Shown: piece after piece, positions 21,001 through 32,215 of the stretch | Layout of the letters: every line of letters starts with the position of its first letter | Position numbering within the stretch: position 1 is the first letter of the stretch | Assembly: GCA_023055425.1 (NCBI GenBank) | Contig: JALGPY010000014.1 | Span: 808,501 to 872,500 of the forward strand | DNA: 64,000 nucleotides | Source of the DNA: Linanthus parryae | Taxonomy: Eukaryota; Streptophyta; Magnoliopsida; Ericales; Polemoniaceae | Reading direction: 5' to 3' | Position numbers and translations under genes: made by a program | Notes under the pieces: model-generated | Databases searched by the model: none | Told to the model about the DNA's origin: nothing | Seen by the model: the letters and a program-made list of their open reading frames with translations, nothing else

Positions 21001-22122
21001 GTGAGCGTAAACGGTATAGTGGGGCTGCAGGTGGAGAGTACTTCGGAGGATGGTATAGTTCAATAGGCCCTATTGGGGGCAGGGGAATTTGTTCTCTTGA
21101 CGAGGAGGCAGATGTTGGAGTAGGGGAGTCTCTGACGAGGGAAACGACACGTGAAAGGGTACAAATATGAGGCACGTGACAGGTGGCGCGTATGATGCGC
21201 GCAAGGCGATGATATTGCATGAATTCAGTGGGAATTGGTGCAATTTTGCACAACTTTGCAGGAATTCGTTGGGAATCGGAGCAACGTGTTGGGTGGCTTT
21301 GTTGTAGGGGCTCGGTGGGAGTTGGAACAAGAAACGAATTTGATGTAGGAGCTCGATGGGAGTTGGAACAACAAAAAGGGGATTCGATTGCAAGAACTAG
21401 GCCATAGTCGGAACATCGATAGGATTCAACTACAGGAACTTGACAGGAGTTGGAGCATTGTTGGGGGTACTCGTAGCAGGAACTTGGCAAAGCTGGAGAA
21501 ACTTGTGGATTTAGAGACAAGCCGCTAATTCAAGTTCAAGCGGAACGGGGAATTCAAGGGAAGGTGGAGATTTGTTGGGAATATGCCTTGAATAGGCCTG
21601 AGAAGCTTGGCAAGGAGTTAGGCGACGAAGAGGGGCAAGGAAACCGGCCAAACGGAGGATCAAGACGAAGGCAAGGAAGACGAGAAACAAAATTGCAGCA
21701 TCAGGAGGTGACCAGAGGTTGCAGGACCTCGAAACCATGTCGCACGGCCTATGGGCTAGGTCGCACGACCGGGACGCGGGGCTGGCGATTTTAGAATTGT
21801 TTCCTTAGGCATTCTAGGTCAGTTTTGGATGTTTCTCGGGGCACTAGCGGGCCTATATAAAGGGTATAGGTTGTGCTCTATAATGTGTGGTTGTATTCGT
21901 ATCGTTTCTCTCTAATAAATAAGGTTTTGGGGGGTGTGGACGTAGCTAGCATCGTGCTAGTGAAACACGTTACATCAGGTGTTCTTGTTCATCGTTATCA
22001 AGATCGGTCCACGTCAGAACAACTACTTTTACGAATCTAGATGACTAGTAGCTCTTTAATTTTATAATGGAATAAACAATTCTTTCAATGCATTTTAACC
22101 TAACATCTGACTGCTTCACTTA

Positions 22123-22503
22123 GGACTCGTTTGTCTTTCGGCTTCGATGTAAGGGATTGATAGTGCTAGGATTAATAGTGTTGGGATTGGTAGTGTTGGG
22201 ATTAATTGTTAAGGAGTTGATATAAGTTAAATGTTTGGTACATGATAGACTTGTATGAGAGTAATCTATGGTATTGACCAAATCACCCCCGCCATTCAAG
22301 AGAGCAGAGAAAGCAATGGCTGAGAATAAGAGCAATTTTGACTTTCTACATGACCCGCATGACAGCCCCCATTGATACCCGATCCCCCAAGCCAGTATTC
22401 ACAATTCCCAAAACAAGCTATCCTTAACGTTTCTTGCACCAAACAATGGGTTTGACACCCATGCAATCCCGTCCCACACAAAGCAGTAAAAACAAACATG
22501 GCC
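22123..22503. mobile_element. MITE (381 bp), Harbinger-like, TSD TTA
   Basis: The left end GGACTCGTTTGT pairs with the complement of the right end GGCCATGTTTGT. TTA lies on both sides (22120-22122, 22504-22506). 'GTGTTGGGATT.GTAGTG' repeats near the left end. Confidence 0.75.
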
Positions 22504-22669
22504 TTAGCCTCAAGAGAGCATACACAAAGGCAGTTTACATACAATCAAATATTGATGAATGCATGTCTTGTTTTTAAGACACATGGCATCAAGACAAATC
22601 TTCTTGCTACTATGATTTTAGGTGGTGAGGCGGTTCAAATGTTTTTTTTTTTTTTAATTTGTGCGATGA

Positions 22670-23055
22670 ATAGTTGAAGAAATCATCAAGAGCATCAACA
22701 AGGACCAAAGGGGGGCTAAAGGAGATCAAAGGAATAAGGAGGAAAAAAGATGCGGTATCCAGATTTTGCAGAGGTCGCACGACATGGGAAGATCGAGGTC
22801 ACACGACCTGGTCGCGGGTGTGGCGCTTTAGAATTATTTCCTAATCCCTCTGGAATCGTCCTAGGTCGGTTCCATGCACTATAAAATGTTCATTATGTGC
22901 CTAGGACGTATATGAATTGTATTGTACTTGTTCCTCTTGATAATAAATGTCTCTTTGCAACGGACGTAGTTAGCTCGATTTGGGCTAGCGAACCACTTAA
23001 ATCTCGAGTTTTATCGTTTTTTCAGCGTTTGTGAGCCGTGAGTGGTATAACATTT
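22670..23055 (+). mobile_element. LTR remnant related to the Copia-derived elements
   Basis: 'GGTCGCACGAC', 'CCTAGGTCGGTTCC', 'TATAAAATG', 'TGATAATAAATG' and 'GACGTAGTTAGCTCGATT..GGCTAGCGAACCAC' follow the same order as in the LTRs at 19592 and 21573. The ends are not sharp and no TSD was found, so it is probably an old solo LTR. Confidence 0.6.
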
Positions 23056-23709
23056 GTCATACAAGTTTTCTTGTACCTCATTCCATTTTGATTCGGTGAT
23101 ATAACATTACCTTTATTTCAGAAAGAATATTAATTATCTATAGAGTTACCAATCAAGTTTTGTATGGAATTTAAGATTTCTCTCGTGCAAAGCACGCCAT
23201 ACCGGTAAAAAAAGGATAAAAAATGAATAACGAATGTTGTTTATTACTCAAAACGCTGAGTTAAGAAGTTTATTTCGACGCTTACGTGATTGGCAGCGAG
23301 AACGGCTAAATACCTAGTTGAGAGTCGATGGATAGGGATCTTAATTGATCGGAGTTGTCCGGAATTTAGCTTGGTGACAGATCGTGGGGTTTCAGGCTTT
23401 GTGAGTGATCATGACACTTAGGACAACACTAATGACCAAATCAATCAACAGTCCTTAAACTGTCAAACACACGTTACACCTCGGATAAAAGTTCGGAAGG
23501 TTCTCAGCTGAAACATGTTCAAGATGTTGAAAAAATGCTGACACTTAGGACAACACTACTCACCAAATCAATCATGCCGTTGATACTTATTTGAATTAGA
23601 AAACTTGACGACAAGGAAGATGAACCCAACGGCACGGAGAGAGAAATCATTGAAATGGAAGCCCCCAAACGCGACTCAATCAAGGTTAAAGCAGATGGCT
23701 CCTCAAGTG
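23056..23709. other. Intergenic with a short direct repeat
   Basis: 'GACACTTAGGACAACACTA' followed by 'ACCAAATCAATCA' occurs near 23413 and again near 23540. Near 23190 'CTCGTGCAAAGCACGCCATACC' resembles the head of a common plant non-autonomous repeat. No gene is supported. Confidence 0.45.
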
Positions 23710-23852
23710 TGTTTGGTGAAAATAATGTTTTAAGTCCAAAAGTTCCAAAAAAAAAAAATTCGGAAACTCAACTCTTTCTAAACTGAATTCTAACACTATA
23801 GACTTTTATAAACCGAAATTCCACTTTTCAACTTACAAGCTCATATCAAACC
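23710..23852. mobile_element. Uninterrupted MITE, empty-site relative of the LINE target
   Basis: The order 'TTTAAGTCCAAAAGTTC', 'AACTCAAC', 'TAACACTATAGACTT', 'AACTTACAAGCTCATA.CAAAC' is the same as in 9300-9401 joined to 17034-17085, but without the LINE. A related, more diverged copy is at 26885-27003. Confidence 0.75.
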
Positions 23853-23863
23853 CTACTTTAGTT

Positions 23864-23967
23864 GCAACTAGGGTGGTAGCTCAAGTGGTAGAGCGTTAGA
23901 AGCCCCTGCATGAGGTCCTGGGTTTGAACCCGGTTGATGACAAAACAATTTCTCAAAAAAAAAAAAA
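23864..23967 (+). mobile_element. tRNA-derived SINE (104 bp) with perfect 11-bp TSD
   Basis: 'GGTAGCTCAAGTGGTAGAGC' contains box A and 'GGGTTTGAACCC' box B. The element ends with 'ACAATTTCTC' plus an A run. The direct repeat CTACTTTAGTT flanks it at 23853-23863 and 23968-23978. Relatives are at 44509-44612 (-), 49476-49572 (-) and 51001-51096 (+). It is non-autonomous and would use a LINE for mobility. Confidence 0.92.
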
Positions 23968-23982
23968 CTACTTTAGTTAAAA

Positions 23983-24310
23983 TATATATATACTAAGGGA
24001 TTGCCCGTGCCCGAGGGCACTACCCCAAAAACACATTTCACGATCTATTGTAATGTCATAAATAAAATGAGTATTGTCATTAACAAACATGGGAAGAAAA
24101 CTGAGACAACATAAATAATTGTATTAAATAATTAGGAACAAAGGAAATTATTTTTTTATAATTATGATAAAAGGAGTGGGTAGTTAAGTGGATAGTTAAG
24201 TAGTGGGTAGTTAAGTGGGTGGTAGGTGAGATTTAAGGACTGGGGTTAATTCAATCTAACGGTCTAAAAGACATTTCAAAGTCAGCCGTCCTAATTTATA
24301 ATATAGATAT
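23983..24310. mobile_element. Unclassified insertion absent from the upstream paralog
   Basis: In the paralogous stretch at 17060-17100 the flanking sequences are contiguous, so these roughly 330 bp are inserted here. The start 'ACTAAGGGATTGCCCGTGCC' and the end '..CCGTCCTAATTTATAATATAG' resemble the ends of a common plant non-autonomous repeat family, perhaps Helitron-like. The classification is a guess. It contains three copies of 'GTGGGTAGTTAAGTGG'-type words. Confidence 0.45.
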
Positions 24311-24329
24311 ATTTTTATCAAAATTCAGT

Positions 24330-24648
24330 TGTTAATAGAAATTTATGTTGGCAAAAGAATAGGAACATAAATAAATACAGAGCCCAAGTAAAACTTTTGC
24401 CCGGCCCATTTATTATTTATTGGGCTGTCTGCAAAACCCATGAAACCCGGGTTTCCACCAAACACAAAATAGTCCAAAACCCTCGGAAAGAAGCGATACA
24501 GAAACCGAAAGCCAGAGCAGAGAGTACTGACCTCCACAGAGAGAATCAAGAGCCGAAATCAGGTAATTAATCTCACTTCTTTTGCTGTTTTTTGTTCGCC
24601 TATGAACCCAGTTGGAGAAACATCACCATTCTCTCTACAAGTTGTTCT

Positions 24649-24690
<42 letters not shown>

Positions 24691-24954
24691 AGAAAAAAAG
24701 TTGTTCTTGATTTGGTTGCACTGCAGTGACTACTTCCACAAATTCATCTTATTTTTTTCTGGGTTTTGCTTATGGAGGAAACCCCACTTGGAGAAACATC
24801 ACAAATTCTCATGATTATATCTATATTGCTCTAATACTGCTTTTCTCCTCTATTGATTCTAATTTTTCTCCACATTAATCCAAATTCCTTACATGGGTTT
24901 TTTTTTGTTCAATTGATTAACAGAAATTCATTTTAATTCGTTCAATCAATTCAA
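24330..24954 (+). promoter_or_regulatory. RPC4 promoter-proximal region and 5'UTR with intron
   Basis: The 5'UTR is likely split. 'GAAATCAG' ends at 24562, followed by GTAATT, and 'TTAACAG' ends at 24923 before the exon carrying the ATG. The segment 24330-24455, with 'TTGGGCTG', is duplicated at 17086-17225. The UTR intron contains a poly-T micro-insertion (24652-24698). Confidence 0.6.
24652..24698 (-). mobile_element. Minimal SINE-tail insertion with about 16-bp TSD
   Basis: A run of about 38 T followed by GAGAAAAAA is flanked by the direct repeat AAGTTGTTCTTGATTT (24639-24654 and 24699-24714). Read on the minus strand it is '..TTTCTC' plus poly(A), the exact tail of the SINE at 23864-23967. 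Only about ten bases besides the A tail were inserted. Confidence 0.75.
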
Positions 24955-27900
24955 ATGGATCCAGAGCTTCTGGCTAAACCTGATGCTACTAGAGCACCAA
25001 GAAAGGTACAATTTTTTGTTTCATGTTGGAGCTTTATATTTTTTTTAGGTACTAGTGCATAACCCGTGCTAAAGAAAAAAATTTATCTTCAAAATGTTTT
25101 AGATTTTTTTTTTTTTTAAAATAAAGTGTTTGGTATCTAAAATATGGTGGGGATAAGCTATTCCACATGTCACATTTTGGGGGATAGCTTATTCCCCATA
25201 GCAGCTTATTATGTAGATTTCATTTTGGAGCTTGATGAAGTTTTGTTAACGTTTTTTTTTTTTTTTTTAATTGTGCATTGTTGGTAATGAGGAATTGGAT
25301 CGGGATGTTTCAGGTTAGGTTTGCTCCTAAAGGTCCTCCCAAGCGAGAGCAGAAGCCCGTTGTGGTGAAACCGTAATGATTCTTCTGTTTTCCCAATTAA
25401 TTTGAAGTGGCATTGCTGGTGTTAATTAGCTCAATTCTATTCGGCTTTCTAAGTTATGGTGTTTTGTAGTGAGAAGATTGAACCTGTTGAGACGGAGGAA
25501 AGCCAAGCGGAGGAGTTGCGACGCCGATTCAATGTAATGTGTTGTCTTAGCACTCTGATACGAAAAATGAATTGGGATAAAATTGAATTAGGGTTCTCTT
25601 ATTCCTAGGATAATCAAGTGATTTGGTGCTTTGTTTTGGAAACTATCACTCTTTGGAGCAATGTTCATTGTTAATGATAATGTGTTGTATTAGTACCCTG
25701 CTCTAGGAACAATGAGTTGGGATGAAATTGGATGATGGTTTTCTTATTTCAAGGATAATCAAGTGACTTGGTGCTTTGTTTTGGAACAATGTTCATTGTT
25801 AGTGATAATGTGTTGAATTAGTATCTTGCTCTAGGAACAATGAATTGGGACAAAATTGAATGAAGGTTTTCTTATTCCAAGGATAATCAAATGATTTGGT
25901 GCTTTGTTTTGGAAACCATCGCTCGTTTTGGAACAATGTTCATTCTTAGTGAACCGGGTTTCTTTACTTCCGAAGATCAGTTATCATTGGCTTGAGGACT
26001 AATTTTTTAAACAATTCTCGTTACTATTTTGTGAAATGCATTCAATTTATTTGTATTTCCCTTGAAATATAACTCAAAGAGAAATGGAATCACTTGCTGC
26101 ACTTGGCTAATTAGTTCTAGTTTCTTCATCATCTTCTTTATCTAATATCGCCTTTTTGTGGCTATTCATTTACAGGAAGCATCTGTGAAAGTCAAGTCTA
26201 AAACTGAAAAGAAAGGTTAGCAGCTGGTCTCTAGTTGTTCCGAATTTAGAATTTTTCCGCACACCAAATGCGGAACAGTTTTGTTTTCATTTGTTAATGC
26301 ACATAGGGTGTCATATTGTGTGTGCGTGCTTTTGTTTGTAAAACATAGAACCATTATTTGTTTTTGTTTCATACGAAGTGTGATTTGTAGAGACTTACTA
26401 TTTCGGTTGTGTTTTAGAGCAAACACTGAAAGTTTGCCTTAGGAACCCTCGAACTAGCACACACAAAAAGCCACTGAGTCACAACTCACAACAACAATAT
26501 TAAGTTTTACGTAGTTGGAAGCATCTACTTCCTCCGTTTCAGTCATTTCTTCCCAGTTTCCTTTTTTGGAAGTTTCAGTCATTTCTTTCCACTTCCACTT
26601 TCTCCTCACCGCCACCACATATGCTTTTCAAAAGTTCTCTCTCTAACCACCACCACCACATATTTCTCTCAAAAAAAATCTCTCCAACCACAACCACAAA
26701 CTTCCCCGTACTCAAAAAGTGTGCAATTGGGGTGTGGGAAGATTGAATTGAAACGGAGGTAGTATTATGTTAGAGGACCTCCGGATAGGTGAATACTTGG
26801 GGGAGGGGGGAGGGGGGGGGGGGGGGGGGGGGGATTCCCTGAGGACCACGAGACAACCCGTGACCCTAGTCAGTACCCTTAGTCACATTATCGTAAAAAA
26901 GTTCCAATCTAAAATTTCACCTTATAAGTTTGTACCAAACACGACTTATGAGTTGACTTATCCAAAATGACTTACACGCAGCTTTTAAGTCATACCAAAC
27001 TCACCCATTATACTCAGTTTTTCATCTTGTTTTCTAATGATCTTGGATAGCTCTTCTTTCCTCTCGAGGTACTACATATTGGACCTTTTATATTGGTACA
27101 ATGATCCAAAAAGGTTTACATTGAAATGAAGTGCTTCAGATGGAGATTACTCGGATATATCCATGTTTCTATGCACATTTGTAGATAGGTCTCTGCCACT
27201 GTTCTCTCTTAACGCAAAGTATTTTACCATATACCCTATGCAGTGTCCCACACAAAAGTTGCGTTTGGTTACGGAGGTGCAACATCTTTGAGATCGTATG
27301 GTTCAAAGGGTGGAATTAACAAATCCGACGGCTCCGCTTCTTCTGGTAAAGTCATATGCTCTTTTCACATTCACTTACAATGTTTCTTTCAGTGTGTGTG
27401 TGTGCTTAATTGGAATCGCTTTGTTGTCAGGTGGCAGTGCATTCCCAGGGAGATCAGAGAAAGAATACAAGGAACCATGGGTAAGTAAAAAACTGCATTT
27501 TATTGACATTCCCCTGATTTGAGGTATTTACTTGGTGTTTTTTACTGTTGTTGGATTTTACTGTAGGACTACTACAGTTACTATCCTGTATCTCTTCCTT
27601 TGAGAAGGCCATATTCTGGAAATCCAGGTATGCATTCAAGTGTCCCACCACCCACCCATGGGAGTATCTACAGCCATACAAGGGGGGACTATAGCCCCCA
27701 CTCAGTACTTTTAATCCTTATTTCATTATGTGTAGTTTTTTCAGTTTAGTCCCAAAAAATTTGCACTATAGCCCCCACTCAATCTCCAGAATTATGATTT
27801 TACCCTTATTTTGTATAATAAACACCCTATCTTCGCTTGGGTCTTGATTCATTTCCCAACTGCTTAAACATGATGGTTTTATCTGCAGAACATCTTGATG

Positions 27901-29513
27901 AAGAGGAATTCGGTGAAAGTTCGGAGAGCAGACCTTACGATGAGGCTTCTATAAAGCCTGCGGTTGAACTTGGTCTTGTGGTAAATACGAGCATTATTGC
28001 GGGTAAAGTAATAGTGTTTTCTTATATGGAAATTTTCAAAGTTTTCTCTTGGCAGGAAGAAAAGCTGGAAGGAAGCATGTTTTTCCTTCAGTTGCCGTCG
28101 AATCTACCAATTCACAAGCAACCTGTTAATCCAACGGGAGAGGAACAGAAACCCAAGGCTAAAGGTCCCTTGAAAAAGACGACTGGTTTGAATGATTTAC
28201 CCGCAGGGTTTATGGGGAAAATGTTGGTGTACAAGAGTGGTGCCGTCAAGTTGAAGTTGGGCGATAACATTTATGATGTGAGTAAGAATTTAATATTGCA
28301 ACGCAAATTCTCTTAAATGCCCTTCTTTTTCCAATAAAAGGGTTTCTTTTACATACGATATACGGAAAACCTGTGTTAAATGGAATGTCAAACCATAGTG
28401 GGAAAAGGAACATGAATAATTGGGGCTCGTTTGGGTAAGGTATAAGAAAGAGGGGTACAAGACACATGTACTGGGATATGAGGTAGGATATGATTGTACT
28501 GCGATAAGGCAAGACATGAGTTTTTGTTTTTTATTGTTTGGGATATGAGCAGGATATGATACATATTTTTATGTTTAATATGTATAAAATATTTTTTTTT
28601 ATTGGGGTAGTATTTTTCAGTCGTTTAACTATAATAAAGTTATTTTTACACCCTACTAAAACCCCCCTATTTTTTATCCTTGAATATACCACCTAGGCCT
28701 CGTTTGGGCAAGGCTTAAGGGATAGGTGGGGGGATAGGGATACTATTATACCTCCTGCTCCTTATACCGTGTTTGGTGCGGCATAAGAAGCAAGTATAAT
28801 TTTCATATTCGTATCCCTTCCACCATTTTTTGCCTACAACCTTGTACCACCCTACCACCCAGGAGGGGTGGTATATGCTAGGATAAGGAAATAGGGGATA
28901 AGGTGGGTAGTTGGAAAAAGACTATACTAACCCCATATAAAGGGTACTACTAATTGTGAGTAGAAAATCATACCATGTAGTTCCTTCGAGTAGAAATCAT
29001 ACCATGTAGTTCCTTCATCCTTTATTGCCGCATATGCTTGCATCTTATCCTATCTCATATCACCAAACACTTATAACAAAAAATCACTCATCACAATCAT
29101 ATTATACCTCATATCCCAGTACGTCTATTATCTCCATGATTCTTATCCCTTACCCAAACGAGGCCTAGGAGGATGTATAAGATTTTAGGCAAAAAGTTGA
29201 TGAGAGGGATAAGAGGGGAAAAGTTATACCTGTCTCATATCCCAACCCAAACGCGGGATATGAAACCACAAGTATAACCTATCCTTACCCCCTCCCCCCT
29301 CTTCTTTAACATTAGAAAAGTTTATTACTTTACGAAGGTTCATGTATATTGAAATGTGTGCAGGTTTCAGCAGGAATGGATGGTATATTTGCGCAAGATG
29401 TTGTCGCCGTCAATACACAAGAAAAACATTGTTGCAATGTCGGGGAGGTGGGCAAGCGCATGATAATAACCCCAGACGTGGACTCACTCCTAAACAGTAT
29501 GTCTGATTTGTAG
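24955..29513 (+). CDS. RPC4: DNA-directed RNA polymerase III subunit RPC4
   Basis: RPC4 is a Pol III-specific subunit in the nucleus. With its partner RPC5 it forms a TFIIF-like module that helps initiation, termination and reinitiation on tRNA and 5S genes. Ten coding exons can be joined with GT..AG introns: 24955-25005, 25314-25372, 25470-25533, 26176-26215, 27244-27345, 27431-27480, 27567-27627, 27889-27980, 28056-28277 and 29364-29513. They give 296 residues in one frame. The N-terminus is basic and proline-rich (VRFAPKGPPKREQ, residues 18-30). The conserved C-terminal block of the Rpc4 family (Pfam RNA_pol_Rpc4) includes 'GFMGKMLVYKSGAVKLKLGD' and 'SAGMDGIFAQDVVAVN'. The length is close to that of plant homologues. 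Introns 1, 4 and 9 are swollen by MITEs and a poly-G tract. Confidence 0.93.
25110..25215. repeat. MITE-like repeat in RPC4 intron 1
   Basis: 'GGTGGGGATAAGCTATTCC', 'ACATGTCACATTTTGGGGG' and 'AGCTTATTCCCCATAGCAGC' match 41318-41400 in reverse complement almost base for base. They also match the three units at 44135-44385 more loosely. It lies entirely within the intron. Confidence 0.7.
26528..26762. mobile_element. Stowaway-like MITE in RPC4 intron 4
   Basis: The left end CTTCCTCCGTTTCAGTCA and the complement of the right end, CTACCTCCGTTTCAATTC, pair. TA lies on both sides (26526-26527, 26763-26764). 'CTCC.TCCGT' ends with a TA target are the hallmark of Stowaway (Tc1/mariner-type) MITEs. 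'TTCAGTCATTTCTT' occurs twice near the left end. Confidence 0.8.
26799..26833 (+). repeat. Poly-G tract in RPC4 intron 4
   Basis: 35 bases contain only two A interruptions and end with 22 consecutive G (26812-26833). They lie on the coding strand of the intron, about 410 bp before exon 5. Confidence 0.97.
26885..27003. mobile_element. Diverged copy of the split MITE family in RPC4 intron 4
   Basis: 'AAAAAAGTTCCAATCTAAA', 'CTTATAAGTTTGTACCAAAC' and the right end 'TTTTAAGTCATACCAAACTC' correspond to words in 9221-9401 and 23710-23852. The ends are approximate. Confidence 0.5.
28422..29256. mobile_element. Two nested MITEs in RPC4 intron 9
   Basis: The outer element starts 'GGGGCTCGTTTGGGTAAGG' and ends 'CCCAACCCAAACGCGG'. 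It is interrupted by an inner one at 28696-29165 with perfect ends GGCCTCGTTTGGG / CCCAAACGAGGCC and TA on both sides. Both are rich in 'GGATAAGG' and 'ATATCCC' words and so belong to one superfamily. Together they account for most of the 1.09-kb intron (28278-29363). Confidence 0.8.
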
Positions 29514-30155
29514 GGGCTTGGGAGCTATACTTTTCCCCGCTGTAAGCTTCATTTTTAGTAGCTTAGATGCATTCTTTTCGGGTACTTTTTTTCCATCATA
29601 CACATTTCAAGAAAGTTTTGCAGCCAAAGAGAAGAAACAATTCTTACAAGTTATATATATAAGAAAATTTGCACAATCCATTGGAATCTCTTGCACTTTT
29701 TTTTTTAACTTCCCTTGAATCATCATAACTAATTCCTTGCGGAATGACTTGTTGATATCCGAATGATGACATACATAGTGACTGGTAGATATCTGAAAGA
29801 ATAGGATGAAGCTCGTGGTGACTACTTTTGTAAGAATAGTGATGAACTCACATAAGACTCGTGTCTTCTGGATTCGTCGAATGCACTATCTCGAGTCTCG
29901 AGTCATGAACCATGATGTCTTGGGTTTTTAGTTGCTGTCCCTGCAGTTTCTTGTATTCGAAGGAGACAGTATTTGAGCATACCTAATATACCTATAGCAT
30001 ATTTAGTGGAAATATGGTGTTACCCTGTTACAAGTATATCAATATTACAGGAGAGAAAATGGGAGTTTGGGGTTTGCTGGTTTGTCTTGGATACTCTTAG
30101 AGATTTTTTTTCAGTAAACCTGTTTACGTCAATATCACGTTAGGGTTTCATCACG

Positions 30156-30283
30156 GCCAAGAATGCAAATAATTCACATTCATAGATATGCACATATCAG
30201 CAGCTACAGAATGCAAATAATTCACAGCCAAGAATGCAAATAATTCACATTCATAGATATGCACATATCAGCAGCTACAGAAT
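30156..30283. repeat. Tandem duplication, period 71 bp
   Basis: 'GCCAAGAATGCAAATAATTC...CAGCAGCTACAGAAT' starts at 30156 and again at 30227, with identical text over nearly the whole second copy. The near identity indicates a recent event. Confidence 0.9.
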
Positions 30284-30291
30284 TTGGCAAT

Positions 30292-30430
30292 AGGGATGGC
30301 AACGGGTTGGGCTTGGATCGGATTAGCCTATATCCAAATCCTATCCATAGCGGTTCGGATCGGATCATATTCGGATCCGAATTTTACGGGACTCATATCG
30401 CGTTATCGGATCATAGCGAGCTGTATTTTT
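30292..30430. mobile_element. hAT-type MITE fragment, one end only
   Basis: 'TAGGGATGGCAACGGGTTGG' matches the end type of the intact element at 15969-16539. 'GGATCGGAT' words follow. No matching right end or TSD was found, so it is truncated. Confidence 0.55.
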
Positions 30431-31139
30431 AGTTCATCTGACCTAAGATAATCACGAATTACAGTTGATTTGTGATTCATTTACAAGTATGAATTCATCA
30501 ACTTTATTGTGACAAACGCATAGACATGTCAAATCTATGAGCTTTTGGTCCCACTCCTCTCTGTGAAAACCAATTGAAATGTTTTACTATGTTTGGTATA
30601 AGCAACGAAGTCCAAAGTTTATTGGACAGCGGATTCGCTATTGGCTAGCGCCAATAGCCCATCTTCTGGTGGTAACTCTGAGGGTCTGTTTTGGACACAG
30701 GATATTTTCGCTATAGAGAAAGATAGATCCCCAATTTGCAAGTGTTACTGGGTACTGATGAACATCATACAAATAATCTTAATCTAACCTACCTAGGCTG
30801 TTTGGGAGGCTCGAAGACCGCATGAACTGCTTCAGGCCCCTAATCATTGGGCTAAAGTCTAAACGTCTAGTTCAAACCATACAGAGTTTGGTAAAGAAGT
30901 AGTGCTGCTTGGTGGTAAACTGAGAGTTTGTGTAGTGTGCTAACAATATAACTGGAGGACATTTTTGGTGTTAGCTTGGTGCTCTGCTGCTAGTAAGACT
31001 AACTAATAAGAGTAATGGGTTGCCTGAGTGGTGGTAAACTGAAATTTGTCTTTTGGAGAAAAAAGAGTGTTGGGTTCAGCTGGTAAAGAGTCTGAGTGAT
31101 GTGGTGATTGTTGTGCCAGCAATATGTCCATACAGGTTT

Positions 31140-31290
31140 GTAATCAGGGTAGAAGACGCTTTCAACCCCTCATGTTTGATGTGAAGACACTGTCACCCCT
31201 TCTTGTTTGGGAAATGACACTTTCACTCTTTTGTGTTCAAAACTGTAGGACTCTTACACCATGACCATGTGACTGTCAAATTATACTCTA
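31140..31290. repeat. Partial copy of the 47131-47458 MITE
   Basis: 'AACCCCTCATGTTTGATGTG', 'AAGACACTGTCACCCCTTCT' and 'GTTTGGGAAATGACACTTTC' parallel 47140-47210. There is one end only. Confidence 0.6.
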
Positions 31291-32215
31291 AGAGAGCGAT
31301 TTTGTCAACCAGAAGGTCTGGGCTCAACAGTTAGGTTTTCTTTCCGTGGCTAGTTTCAATGAGCGTAGTCCATGTCAATCAATGGTGTATGCTAGAAGAG
31401 TGGTGACTAGAGAAATATAAAGGGAGAAATATAAAGGGCAACAATTAAGTAAATTGGCTCCACACTGATACCTACTAGAAGGAAGAGTAGTCGGCCTGAC
31501 AACGATCGAGTAAATTGAGTCCACACTTATAAATACTAATCGTGATAAATGGTGATAAAAGAAGGAAAAAAGGGTGAGAATTAATTTAATTGGCCCCACA
31601 AGAATAAATACTAGCTGCCCTAATGAATTGTGAATACACATAAAAATGGCCAACAATTTGTTAAAATATTTTTGGAATACGATGAAGTAAATAGACTCCT
31701 CACGGATAAACTAACGAGATCTTATGAGAGAAAAGGGAAGCACAAGCCTACAACAGTACAATTATAAGAGAAAATTAAGAAATGTTGTATATTCCACTGT
31801 ATTCTGCACCTATCTACCATTTTTCTTCCACATATGGTGTCATGCGAAATGAGTAATTACATTGTCAATTTTGCATTTAGCATTTCTCACTATAGAAACA
31901 ATAATGCACACATTGATACTCGTTTAAAATTGGTCAAGAAATATGTAAAATCGTGTCATTGAAACTCGCCGAAACGTAAATGATATAGTACTCCGTTAAA
32001 ATTAGTTGACGATATATCGGGTCCTTGGACCTTGTTACATATGTGGTTATTCCAATACGATTGTCCAAAGACGAATAACACGTCTGCGGAGGGAGTTCGC
32101 ATGTTCGCATTTATTCGACAAAACTTGTACTCAATCCCAAGTCAATAACCCCTAATGTAAACAAGTTGTTATTACTACTAAATGAGTTGATCACTGCAAG
32201 CAACTAGGGTTTCCA

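Larger units (their letters stand above)
19592..22021 (+). mobile_element. Second Copia-derived gag-only LTR element
   Basis: LTRs at 19592-20028 and 21573-22021 share 'TGTTGGGAATAT', 'GAGAAGCTTGGC.AGGAGTTAGG' and 'GACGTAGCTAGCATCGT.CTAGTGAA'. The flanks ACTAT (19587-19591) and ACTAC (22022-22026) are a 4-of-5 TSD. 'GGGTATCAGATCTAAGG' after the left LTR is a degraded primer-binding site, and 'AAGGGAAGGTGGAGATT' before the right LTR is the polypurine tract. The interior keeps a gag start and a 3' region ('CTCTTGACGAGGAGGC') shared with 2409-4665. It encodes no pol. Confidence 0.82.
29514..32215. other. Intergenic between RPC4 and MYB
   Basis: The first 200-300 bp are probably the RPC4 3'UTR. 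The rest holds a 71-bp tandem duplication (30156-30283), a hAT-like fragment (30292-30430) and a copy of the 'GAAAGTGTC' repeat (31140-31290). No ORF shows family similarity. Confidence 0.5.

Noticed and set aside
23880..23945. Possible tRNA gene
   Set aside because: Box A and box B are present, but the acceptor stem does not pair, and the unit has an A tail and 11-bp TSDs, so it is a SINE.
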